Positions 29,649 through 36,020 of a stretch of DNA of 36,020 nucleotides are shown here, in pieces. Made by a program: the position numbers and the translations under genes. Positions within the stretch are counted from its first letter, which is position 1; each line of letters begins with the position of its first letter. The notes below the pieces were generated by a model. It worked only from the letters and a program-made list of their open reading frames with translations. It did not search any database and was not told where the DNA came from. This DNA comes from Clostridiales bacterium. Its GTDB lineage: Bacteria; Bacillota; Clostridia; Oscillospirales; CAG-272. The DNA lies in the NCBI GenBank assembly GCA_003522145.1, contig DPGD01000032.1, positions 1 to 36,020 on the forward strand, written 5' to 3'.

Positions 29649-30101
29649 ATGAGCAACAGTGCACAAATCGTTATCGGGGTGATCCTGCTAATTTCGGCAG
29701 TTTTTCTCATTATAGCAATTTTGATGCAGGACAGTAAGAACGAAGGTTTAAGCAGTGCCCTTACCGGTGCGGATAACACCTCCTTCGGCGGCAAAACCAA
29801 GAGCAAGAAGTTGTCGGGCACTCTGTCCAAGGTCACGACCATCGTGGCAATCTGCTTTGTTTTGGTGGTGATTCTGCTCACCACGGTGAACAGAAGTCTC
29901 CCCACTCCGGAGATCGACAATAACACCACGACTGCGGCTACGACCACCCCCGCCGGCGAAGAGACCACTTCGACCACGGAGACCCCCACAGAGGAGACAA
30001 CTCCGGCAAGTGCGACTCCCACCGAGGAGACCCCGACGCCGACCGAAAGCGTTACCTCTTCTGCAACGGAGACTCCGACTCCTACGGATGAGAACGCCTG
30101 A
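29649..30101 (+). CDS. secG: Protein translocase subunit SecG with Thr/Pro/Glu-rich tail
   Basis: SecG stimulates protein export through SecYEG at the cell membrane. Residues 1-80 are a normal Gram-positive SecG: helix 1 (about 6-26, IVIGVILLISAVFLIIAILMQ), the conserved GLSSALTGAD...FGGKTKSKK loop and helix 2 (about 63-80). Most SecG proteins end near here, at 70-85 residues. This one continues for about 67 residues in a low-complexity tail of Thr, Pro, Glu, Ser and Ala (motifs TETPTEETTP and TPTEETPTPTES). By the usual SecG topology the tail would lie outside the membrane, where it might be glycosylated or contact the wall; that is inference. GGAAAGGAA precedes the ATG at 29649. Repeat copy E follows. 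Confidence 0.93.
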   Translation: MSNSAQIVIGVILLISAVFLIIAILMQDSKNEGLSSALTGADNTSFGGKTKSKKLSGTLSKVTTIVAICFVLVVILLTTVNRSLPTPEIDNNTTTAATTTPAGEETTSTTETPTEETTPASATPTEETPTPTESVTSSATETPTPTDENA

Positions 30102-30113
30102 AATTTAAAAAAA

Positions 30114-30200
30114 GGGCTGTAAAAAGCGAGTTTTTACAGCCCCTCAAAAAATGCCGGTGGGGACTCCGACCGGCATTTTTTGGTGCCATCTTGGTTGGTT
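30114..30200 (+). repeat. Intergenic mosaic hairpin repeat, copy E; likely secG terminator
   Basis: P1: GGGCTGTAAAAA (30114-30125), loop GCGAG, TTTTTACAGCCC (30131-30142). P2: perfect 14-bp stem CAAAAAATGCCGGT (30145-30158) with ACCGGCATTTTTTG (30169-30182). Then GCCATCTTGGTTGGTT, the degenerate start of the P3 linker. It begins 13 bases past the secG stop. Confidence 0.88.
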
Positions 30201-30259
30201 AAGCTCTTCCTTTTGTCGAAATTCAGGTAAAATCGGCGGCTAAAAGACGGTTTCGTCCG

Positions 30260-30754
30260 TCAGGACCAATGCCCTTGATCCTGTAAGCCGGAGCTTCGGT
30301 CAGCATCCGGCTGGCCGGGAAACCAAGGAAAGGAAACCTTTGTGTCGGTAATCTCCAGCGGCAGGTCGTCCGTACCCAGCGCCTTGCAAATCAGGCTGCG
30401 CTTGGCAGCGATGATGTTTTTCAGGTTTTCCAAGTTGGCATCGGTGAAAAGGCTGCGAGGCATGGAAATGCAGATGCCGGTGATTTCATTTTCCGAGGAA
30501 TCCTCGGCAGTTGCTTCAGGGACCTCGATGCCCTCCGGTTGGTAGCCAGCACTCTCCAGAGTGTCTTTCAGTCGCTGCAGGGTTTCTGCGTCCAAGCCAT
30601 CCGGCGCTTCCAAATTGCCTTCTCTGGTGATGGTGTAGTCGCCAATTTTATAAGCGTAGGTAGGCGTCTTCATGTAGACTGCCTTTTCGCCGGTCAGTTC
30701 GCTGATGGCCTTGACCAGAGGCTTGCGGTCGGTTGCGTTCAAAGTAATGTTCAT
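30260..30754 (-). pseudogene. Truncated 'virulence-related' protein of integrative elements
   Basis: The frame from the ATG at 30754 (AAAGGAGGA upstream) gives 164 residues. The N-terminus (MNITLNATDRKPLVKAISELTGEKAVYMKTP, then YKIGDYTITREG) resembles the proteins called 'virulence-related' that are common in clostridial conjugative elements and prophages; their function is unknown. The family-like part ends near VSFPWFPGQPDAD; the last dozen residues look like out-of-frame sequence, and the C-terminal region found in full-length relatives is missing. I therefore call it a 3'-truncated remnant. Immediately upstream, on the other strand, its promoter region abuts a broken helicase gene. That family memory is not checked here, so the truncation claim is moderate. 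Confidence 0.5.
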
Positions 30755-30794
30755 AGGGAAATCCTCCTTTAAATTTGGTACTACATATATCACT

Positions 30795-32042
30795 CTAAAG
30801 GCACAAAATAGGCGTGCATTGCATATAACATATTCTTATGTATTTCTGGATGAGTTTCAAGATACGACGGATATTCAATATGCCCTTGTGAAGGAATGCT
30901 TCTTTGGTTCAAACACTAAGGTAACGGCTGTTGGAGACAACAAACAGCGTATCATGGTGTGGGCTGGTGCAGCAAAACAAATCTTTAAAATTTTTTGCGA
31001 TGAGTGGAATCCTAAAGATGTTCGTTTGCTAATGAATCATCGATCGGCACCAAGATTGGTTGTACTACAACAAGAAATGTATGCCTCTCTAAAAGAAAAG
31101 GCAACAGAAGTCTGTGTTTCAGATAAATGGGCTGAAGATGATGGAGATATTGCTCTGATTATTGCAGGCGATGAGCAGCTGGAAGCTGGTGCTGTATCAG
31201 CAGATATCCTAGAGAGAATTTCCGGAGGAAAAAAGCCTAACGAAATATGTATTCTCTGCAAACAGTTGCCGCAGAACTATGCTTCCGCGATTATTGCGGA
31301 GTTAGCGAAACATGGTGTCCGAGCTCGCATTGAGACTGACTACCAGGATCTAATTAAGGAGCCAATTGTAGATCTGCTCATCAAGTTTATGTTGTGTGCC
31401 TATGACAGGAAACATCCAAATGGGTGGAACTTCATAGGGGAGTCATTGGTCGAACTCTGGGGTATTGGTGAGACACAGGAGAATGGTGTCTATGATGAAA
31501 TGCAGCGGAAGCTGGTTAACCTAGCAGATACCGTGAAGAAAACCGCACAGCAGGGATTTGACGGTGTGCAATGGCATGACACTCTAGGGACGATAATTAG
31601 ATTCTTCAGCATTGAAAAAATCAAAGCGAAATTTCCGGCGTATAAGCAAGGGGCTCACTTTGATGACTTAATTGAAAAATTTGAAAACCTCTTTTTTACT
31701 GAATATGTTGCTGCGTGTGGGGACTGGAATCTAGCCATTGAGAATTTTTGTGGAGAACATTCAGTACCTATAATGACAATCCACAAAAGCAAGGGGCTGG
31801 AATACTCTGCTGTATATTTTGTTGGATTGGAAGACTCTGCTTTCTGGAACTTTAGGAACCAGCCGGATGAAGATCGCTGCACATTCTTTGTGGCATTATC
31901 CCGTGCAAAGGAATCGGTTACTTTCACATTCTGTAAACGAAGAACAGGTATGAGATATCCAATGCAGCAGCACAACGCAATTAATGAGTTTTTTGATTTA
32001 TTGCAAAAACCGGGGATTGCAGAAGTAAAAACCGTATCTTAG
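30795..32042 (+). pseudogene. UvrD/Rep-type helicase, 5'-truncated
   Basis: About 415 codons of a superfamily 1 helicase. Motif II (VFLDEFQDTT, its Asp-Glu at 30849-30854), motif III (TAVGDNKQRIMVWAG), motif IV (LLMNHRSAPRL), motif V (PIMTIHKSKGLEY) and motif VI (FVALSRAKESVTF) are intact and in order. Motif I (the Walker A P-loop) and everything before motif II are missing. The frame stays open upstream only by running antisense through the 'virulence-related' gene, and there is no ribosome site. It cannot bind ATP normally and is called a remnant. Base composition is visibly richer in A+T than the neighbours, which suggests transfer. UvrD-like helicases of this size occur beside OLD-type nucleases in defence loci such as Gabija; whether this was one is a guess. 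Confidence 0.8.
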
Positions 32043-32094
32043 AATTCAGATTCTTTAGTTTGATTACTTCATATCTTCTTTTTTATTTCCTTGG

Positions 32095-32163
32095 TTAAAT
32101 TGAGTTTGAAAATAGGGAATACCGCAGTACACCTTTTTTGAGCTTCATGTACAGGAAAGTCAT
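32095..32163 (-). CDS. Possible 22-residue peptide near ssrA
   Basis: ATG at 32163 (or GTG at 32166) preceded by AAGGAGGGG at good distance, coding for a short basic/aromatic peptide starting MTFLYMKLKK and ending at TAA 32095-32097. Ribosome site and spacing are better than chance would suggest, but the peptide has no recognised family and no clear membrane helix. It may be the start of a gene cut off when the neighbouring mobile element decayed. The rest of the 303-base gap between the helicase remnant and ssrA holds only the ssrA terminator. Confidence 0.3.
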   Translation of the reverse strand: MTFLYMKLKKGVLRYSLFSNSI

Positions 32164-32232
32164 CACAGCACACCCCTCCTTAGCATTGAAGGTATACAAA
32201 TGTAAAGTTTTAGAACGCTGCAGAAATATAGA

Positions 32233-32272
32233 AAAAGCGCCGTCTTGGAATTACTTCCAAGACGGCGCTTTT
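32233..32272 (-). terminator. Strong terminator downstream of ssrA
   Basis: A perfect 18-bp stem (32233-32250 with 32255-32272) with loop TTAC. On the minus strand the arm ends in a run of T. It lies about 74 bases past the ssrA CCA end. Confidence 0.85.
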
Positions 32273-32345
32273 CTGTTTTGGATCAGAGCGAACATTTCAC
32301 GGCAAAACCGCCGCTGAAGAAATAGGTGTTCGTCCAATACCTCTT

Positions 32346-32715
32346 TGGTGGATCCGAGGGGAGTCGAACCCCTGTCCGAAAACCTCTTGACATGACTTTC
32401 TCCGTGGGCATTCTATCATTTGATTCTCCCCCGCCTCTGCGCCGACAGACAGGCTCGGATTTGGGGCAGCCCTTTTCTGCGTGACCGGTTCAAGGACGAA
32501 CAGCCGGTGCACGTTCACCGCTCATTTGACGCTCGCCGGAAGCCGCGATACTCAACCGGGGAACGGGTGGCGCTATAGGCCACGGCACTGCCCTTAGGCA
32601 GCCAGTGCTACTCTATTATCGTTAGCGTTTAATTTTAAGTTGGACCTTTTACGGGATTGCCCAGCCCGCCACGCTTATCATGCCTCAAAATCCCCGTCGA
32701 AACCTTTACGGACCC
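32346..32715 (-). ncRNA. ssrA: Transfer-messenger RNA (tmRNA)
   Basis: A 370-nt tmRNA that rescues stalled ribosomes together with SmpB. The 5' end GGGTCCG (32715-32709) pairs with CGGATCC just before ACCA at the 3' end (one G-T pair), forming the tRNA-like acceptor stem. The T-loop GGGGTTCGACTCCCC and the 5' signature TAAAGGTTTCGACGGGG are clear. The tag frame (32594-32635, minus strand) reads KLNANDNRVALAA then TAA, ending in the usual degradation signal ALAA. The 3' end includes an encoded CCA. No separate promoter is evident in the short gap to smpB, so processing from a smpB-ssrA transcript is possible. Confidence 0.97.
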
Positions 32716-32747
32716 ATATTTTGCGGTTTGAGGCAACCGCCTGCCGC

Positions 32748-33218
32748 TCAACTCCGGCTCTTTGCCTTTTCCATACGCCGTATATCCTTTTCCGCCTGGC
32801 GCTTGGCGTCGCTTTCCCGCTTGTCGTAGAGCTTCTTTCCCTTGCACAGCCCCAATTCCACCTTCACCTTGGAATTCTTGAAATAGAGGCTCAAAGGGAT
32901 CACGGTGTAGCCTTCCTTCCCCACCCGTCCGAACAGTTTGAGAATTTCTTTCTTGTGCATCAGCAGTCTCTTGACTCTCAGAGGGTCTTTATTGTAAATA
33001 TTCCCCTTTTCGTAAGGAGAAATCCGCACGCCGGTGACAAAAATTTCGCCGCCCTCAAACATACAGTAGGAATCCTTCAGGTTGACCGCTCCCTGCCGCA
33101 CCGATTTTACTTCGGTTCCGAAAAGCTCAATGCCTGCCTCGTAGGTTTCCTCCACGAAATAATCGTGCCTTGCTTTGCGGTTCAAAGCAATGATTTTCCT
33201 GCCCTGTCCTTCTGCCAT
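32748..33218 (-). CDS. smpB: SsrA-binding protein SmpB
   Basis: RNA-binding partner of tmRNA in trans-translation. From the ATG at 33218 the protein is 156 residues: NRKARHDYFVEETYEAGIELFGTEVKSVRQG, NLKDSYCMFEGGEIFVTGVRISPYEKGN, DPLRVKRLLMHKKEI and the basic C-terminal tail KKLYDKRESDAKRQAEKDIRR, which enters the ribosomal mRNA channel. GGAAGGAGGAG lies just before the chosen start; the in-frame ATG 13 codons upstream overlaps the promoter. The tmRNA it serves begins 32 bases downstream on the same strand. Confidence 0.97.
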   Translation of the reverse strand: MAEGQGRKIIALNRKARHDYFVEETYEAGIELFGTEVKSVRQGAVNLKDSYCMFEGGEIFVTGVRISPYEKGNIYNKDPLRVKRLLMHKKEILKLFGRVGKEGYTVIPLSLYFKNSKVKVELGLCKGKKLYDKRESDAKRQAEKDIRRMEKAKSRS

Positions 33219-33248
33219 GGTTCTCCTCCTTCCCCGGGTAGTCTCTTC

Positions 33249-33276
33249 ATTATACACATTTTGGAGGAAATTTCAA
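33249..33276 (-). promoter_or_regulatory. Sigma-A promoter of smpB-ssrA
   Basis: Minus strand: TTGAAA (33271-33276), a 16-bp spacer and TATAAT (33249-33254), 30 bases before the ATG. Confidence 0.75.
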
Positions 33277-33301
33277 GGGGATTTTGGGGAATACTGCGGA
33301 C

Positions 33302-34165
33302 ATGAAGAAAAAAAACATTGAGCTTAAAGAGCTCCTGATCGTAGCCCTTGCTTCCATTCTCTTTGCGGCGGGCTACAATATGTTCATCGAGCCGGCGGGC
33401 ATCATTCTGGGAGGCGTCACCGGCATTGCCGCCGTTCTGAACCGACTTTTTCCGAAAATACCGGTGGGCAGCTACATTCTGCTGCTCAATTTTCCCCTGC
33501 TTCTCCTGTGCCTGCGCACCTTCGGCTTCCGATTCATCCTGCGCTCTCTTGTGGGCACTCTGCTTTCCGGCGTGTTTCTGGATCTCTTTTCCTTCTTTCC
33601 CGTCACGGTCACCGACCCTTTCCTCTGTGCGCTCTTCGGTGGCGGAGCCGTCGGTGCGGCTCTGGGACTGATCTATGCCCAAGGCTACAACACCGGCGGA
33701 GCGGATCTTCTGGTCTTTCTTCTGCGCAAGAAATTTCCCGCTCTTTCCCAAGGACTTCTGGTTTTTCTTCTGGATGCCTCGGTGGTGCTTCTTTCCTCCC
33801 TGGTCTTCGGCGATTTCACGGGCATTTTCTATTCCTCCTTGGCCATCCTCTCCGAAACCGCTCTTTTGGACCGGGTCTCCGCCGGATTTGACCGGGGACT
33901 TTTGGCCTTTATCTTTTCAAAAAACAGCGCCGCACTTGCCGGACGCATCAGCCGGGAGCTTCAGAGGGGCGTGACCGAACTGGAAACCAAAGGATACTAC
34001 AGCGGGGAAAAGAGCTGTACCCTGCTCTGCGCCCTGCGGCGGCGGGAGCTTTACCGCCTGAAGAAGATTATTCGGGAAACCGATCCTCATGCCTTTTCGG
34101 TCTTTGCCGATGCCTCCTCTATTTCGGGTTTGGGCTTCCGGGAGGAAGAAAATTCCTCCCGCTGA
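33302..34165 (+). CDS. YitT-family membrane protein (YitT + DUF2179)
   Basis: A 287-residue membrane protein with about five N-terminal helices (LLIVALASILFAAGYNMFI; YILLLNFPLLLLCL; SLVGTLLSGVFLDLF; ALFGGGAVGAALGLIYA; QGLLVFLLDASVVLLSSLVFG) and a soluble C-terminal DUF2179 domain (about 195-280). Family motifs are GGVTGIAAVLNRL in the first repeat and YNTGGADLL in the second. Role unknown. The start is uncertain: ATG at 33302 has only a distant GGGGA; a TTG at 33284 is in frame and follows AAGGGGA closely. It is divergent from smpB and convergent with the RNA methyltransferase gene. Confidence 0.88.
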   Translation: MKKKNIELKELLIVALASILFAAGYNMFIEPAGIILGGVTGIAAVLNRLFPKIPVGSYILLLNFPLLLLCLRTFGFRFILRSLVGTLLSGVFLDLFSFFPVTVTDPFLCALFGGGAVGAALGLIYAQGYNTGGADLLVFLLRKKFPALSQGLLVFLLDASVVLLSSLVFGDFTGIFYSSLAILSETALLDRVSAGFDRGLLAFIFSKNSAALAGRISRELQRGVTELETKGYYSGEKSCTLLCALRRRELYRLKKIIRETDPHAFSVFADASSISGLGFREEENSSR

Positions 34166-34197
34166 GGCACCCGAAGGTGCCCGGTCTATCCGTTTTT
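34166..34197 (+). terminator. Weak terminator between yitT and the convergent methyltransferase
   Basis: GGCACC (34166-34171), loop CGAA, GGTGCC (34176-34181) directly after the yitT stop, with a T-run only 11 bases later (34193-34197). The UUCG-like tetraloop arrangement supports a hairpin; the distance weakens it as a terminator. Confidence 0.45.
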
Positions 34198-35316
34198 CCT
34201 TTTGAAATACTGGTAAAACCCGCACCGGATCATCCCGTTGTAGAGCTTCCGTACCTTGTCTGCTTTTCTGCCGTAAAGCCTTTCAAAGTCCTCTCTTGCC
34301 GAAAGAATATAGATCTGCCAGCTATCCAGCGCGGAAAAATGACTGCCCATCTTTTTGTACAGCTCCGCACACTCTTCCTGCGACAGAAGCCGTTCCCCAT
34401 AGGGCGGGTTGCAGACAACCGTTCCTCGCCGGCCTCCGGTGGTGATCTTCAGGGCATCCCGCTCGAAGGCCTTGATATATTTGCCCATGCCCGCCCGGTA
34501 GATATTCTCTCTGGTCAGCTCCACGCATTTCGGGTCAATATCCGAAGCATAGCTTTCAAAATTCACATCCGTTTTGATTCTTCCGATGGCCTCCCCTCTC
34601 GCTTCCTTCCAGTATTCCTTAGGAAGAAAAGGGAATTTTTCGCTTGCAAAGCTCCGGCGCAGTCCCGGAGCAGTGTCGGTCATCAGAAGCGCCGCCTCAA
34701 TGGGAATGGTGCCGCTGCCGCACATCGGGTCCCAGAAAAGCACATCTTCCCTTGGACGGGCCAGCTTGCAGAGTGCCGCCGCAAGCGTCTCCCGCAAGGG
34801 AGCGGCGTTGCTCTCCGGACGGTAGCCCCGCTTGTGCAGGGCCACGCCCGAAGTGTCGATCATCAGCGTTGCCTCGTTGTTCAGAAGAAAAAACTCCACA
34901 GCATACCGGCATCCGTCCCCGTCAAACCAGCTTTTTCCGTATTTTGAAGCCAACCGGGCGGCAATCGCCTTCTGCACCACACCCTGACAGGCGGGAATAG
35001 AGGTCAGCCGGCTCTTCACGCTGTGTCCGTTCACCGTGAAGGTATCGTTTGCTCCGATATATTCCTCAAAAGGGAGACTTTTGGTTCCTTCAAACAGGCT
35101 CTCAAAAGGATTGGGCGTGTCGGTCGAAAAGGAACCGACCAGTATAAAAATCCGTTCCGCACAGCGCAGATTCAGGTTCAGACGGCAGATGTCTTTCGGT
35201 TCCCCCCGAAAGGTTACTCTGCCGTCTATGGTGGAAATCCGGCTCAATCCAAGTCGGTCAATTTCCTCCCCCACAAATTTTTCCAGCCCGAAAAGGCAAG
35301 TTGCTACAAATTCCAT
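34186..35316 (-). CDS. THUMP-domain class I SAM-dependent RNA methyltransferase (RlmL-like)
   Basis: A 376-residue RNA methyltransferase: an N-terminal THUMP region (about 1-160, MEFVATCLFGLEKFVGEEIDRL) followed by a Rossmann methyltransferase with LFWDPMCGSGTIPIEAALL and the catalytic VVCNPPYGERL. Such proteins (Bacillus YpsC, the first half of E. coli RlmL) make N2-methylguanosine in 23S rRNA; the exact target here is inferred. The ATG at 35316 begins the family N-terminus; its ribosome site is weak. The transcript starts inside the end of the next gene upstream (DUF4830). Confidence 0.9.
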   Translation of the reverse strand: MEFVATCLFGLEKFVGEEIDRLGLSRISTIDGRVTFRGEPKDICRLNLNLRCAERIFILVGSFSTDTPNPFESLFEGTKSLPFEEYIGANDTFTVNGHSVKSRLTSIPACQGVVQKAIAARLASKYGKSWFDGDGCRYAVEFFLLNNEATLMIDTSGVALHKRGYRPESNAAPLRETLAAALCKLARPREDVLFWDPMCGSGTIPIEAALLMTDTAPGLRRSFASEKFPFLPKEYWKEARGEAIGRIKTDVNFESYASDIDPKCVELTRENIYRAGMGKYIKAFERDALKITTGGRRGTVVCNPPYGERLLSQEECAELYKKMGSHFSALDSWQIYILSAREDFERLYGRKADKVRKLYNGMIRCGFYQYFKRKNG

Positions 35317-35381
35317 ACCGTTTCCATTCTCTTCGGAGCTTCGCCCCGCTTTTTCGCATCCTGTGTATGCTTTTCTCCTCC

Positions 35382-35409
35382 ATTATATCTGCTTTTTTGG
35401 GTTTGTCAA
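35382..35409 (-). promoter_or_regulatory. Sigma-A promoter of the RNA methyltransferase gene
   Basis: Minus strand: TTGACA (35404-35409), a 16-bp spacer and TATAAT (35382-35387). The -35 box overlaps the stop codon of the DUF4830 gene. Confidence 0.8.
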
Positions 35410-35885
35410 CTCTCATTTTTTCCCTCAAAACCGCATACAAAGCCCCCCGGAGAACCCGAAGACAAACTTCCCCCCACCACGCAGTCCCGGTAGAGGAAGA
35501 GTACTGCTAAAGCATCTCCTGAAGGATGATTGGTCACCTTCAGAAGTACCTTCCGTACCCTTTTTCCGCAATAAGGCGATAAATCCAGGTTCTGTGCCTT
35601 CTGTAGTTCGTTGTATTCGGCAAAAATACCGGTGAATTTTGCCGGAAGTACTACTTCCCTGTCGGATATAGGCGTTTTGTCTACCTCCCAGCCGAATTGG
35701 GCCAGAAACCTTTCCATGTCCTCCACACTCTTTACATTCTCGTATACAATTTTTTCTTCCCCCGACACCGGAAGCCCCTCGGGCTTATCCGGTAGGAAAA
35801 TCACCAACATGGTGACTAACAGGATTCCCAGGCATACCGCCGCCGCAAATTTCAGCGTGGTTGCCCGTACAGACAGGATAAACAT
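35406..35885 (-). CDS. DUF4830-type membrane-anchored protein
   Basis: 159 residues with one N-terminal membrane helix (about 10-31, TTLKFAAAVCLGILLVTMLVIF) and an extracytoplasmic domain containing MERFLAQFGWEVDKTPISDREVVLPAKF, YNELQKAQNLDLSPYCGKRVRK and VVGGSLSSGSPGGFVCGF. The FGWEV..YNELQ..G..L..Y.GK.V pattern is what I associate with DUF4830 proteins of clostridia, whose function is unknown. GAGAAAGGGAG precedes the ATG at 35885. Its stop codon overlaps the methyltransferase promoter. The remaining 135 bases to the window edge show a small palindrome (GGGACGCCGTCCC) but no identifiable gene or promoter. Confidence 0.75.
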   Translation of the reverse strand: MFILSVRATTLKFAAAVCLGILLVTMLVIFLPDKPEGLPVSGEEKIVYENVKSVEDMERFLAQFGWEVDKTPISDREVVLPAKFTGIFAEYNELQKAQNLDLSPYCGKRVRKVLLKVTNHPSGDALAVLFLYRDCVVGGSLSSGSPGGFVCGFEGKNES

Positions 35886-36020
35886 CGTCTTTTCTCCCTT
35901 TCTCCGAATTTGTACAACATATTTATGAGAAAAGACGAACCCTTAGAACCCCTTCTCCTTATGGGACGCCGTCCCGCCTGAAAGGGCGCACCCCGCAGAC
36001 TGGCTTGCCCTCTCCTTTTG

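Noticed and set aside
10732..30200. CRISPR array or insertion sequence as explanation of the repeats
   Set aside because: The copies are kilobases apart, contain internal hairpins rather than constant repeat/variable spacer units, and carry no transposase frame.
32346..32400. Duplicated ssrA 3' end as an attachment site flanking the mobile remnant
   Set aside because: I looked for a second copy of the ssrA 3' segment around 30.1-30.4 kb by eye and saw none, so no att site is reported.
35920..36020. Structured RNA or gene end at the right edge of the window
   Set aside because: A short GGGACGCCGTCCC palindrome is present, but nothing allows an assignment and the sequence is cut off.

Overview
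The window looks like chromosomal DNA of an endospore-forming clostridium (class Clostridia, probably the Oscillospirales/Eubacteriales side; the rank is inference). It carries the spoIIGA-sigE sporulation pair, spoVG, strong AGGAGG ribosome sites, sigma-A promoters of the TTGACA-17-TATAAT type, and Gram-positive versions of murC, murF, smpB/ssrA, yitT and ypsA. Almost all of it is ordinary housekeeping sequence of moderate GC content. The exception is about 30.2-32.2 kb, which is visibly richer in A+T and holds broken genes.

Layout. 0.1-3.8 kb (minus): an operon of an alpha/beta hydrolase, a membrane-anchored MurF and Ddl (peptidoglycan precursor ligases). 3.8-5.5 kb (minus): prmC, translationally coupled to a GH43 glycosidase. 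5.7-8.2 kb (plus): two small proteins of unknown function, then spoIIGA-sigE. 8.4-10.6 kb (minus): three single-gene lipoprotein units, each with its own promoter. 10.9-16.5 kb (minus): rlmB, a large P-type-ATPase-like membrane protein that has lost its catalytic motifs and carries a long Glu/Pro-rich tail, and a radical SAM protein. 16.6-19.4 kb: murC (minus), spoVG (plus) and yihY (minus). 19.6-24.4 kb (plus): glyA, ypsA-like, a MATE transporter behind a long leader with a terminator/antiterminator, and a cysteine hydrolase. 24.6-30.1 kb (plus): uvrB-uvrA, then secG with an unusual Thr/Pro/Glu tail. 30.2-32.2 kb: debris of a mobile element (a truncated 'virulence-related' protein and a UvrD-like helicase lacking its Walker A half). 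32.3-33.2 kb (minus): ssrA (tmRNA) and smpB. 33.3-35.9 kb: yitT (plus), a THUMP RNA methyltransferase (minus) and a DUF4830 membrane protein (minus).

The most unusual signals are: (i) the catalytically degenerate P-type ATPase with a roughly 345-residue acidic N-terminus, encoded between rlmB and the radical SAM gene; (ii) a dispersed, mosaic, multi-hairpin intergenic repeat with five long copies and one partial copy in this window; (iii) an uncharacterised attenuator leader before the MATE gene; (iv) a probable Spo0A box built into the terminator hairpin just upstream of spoIIGA; (v) the decayed element beside ssrA. No CRISPR array, rRNA, tRNA or intact transposase was seen.
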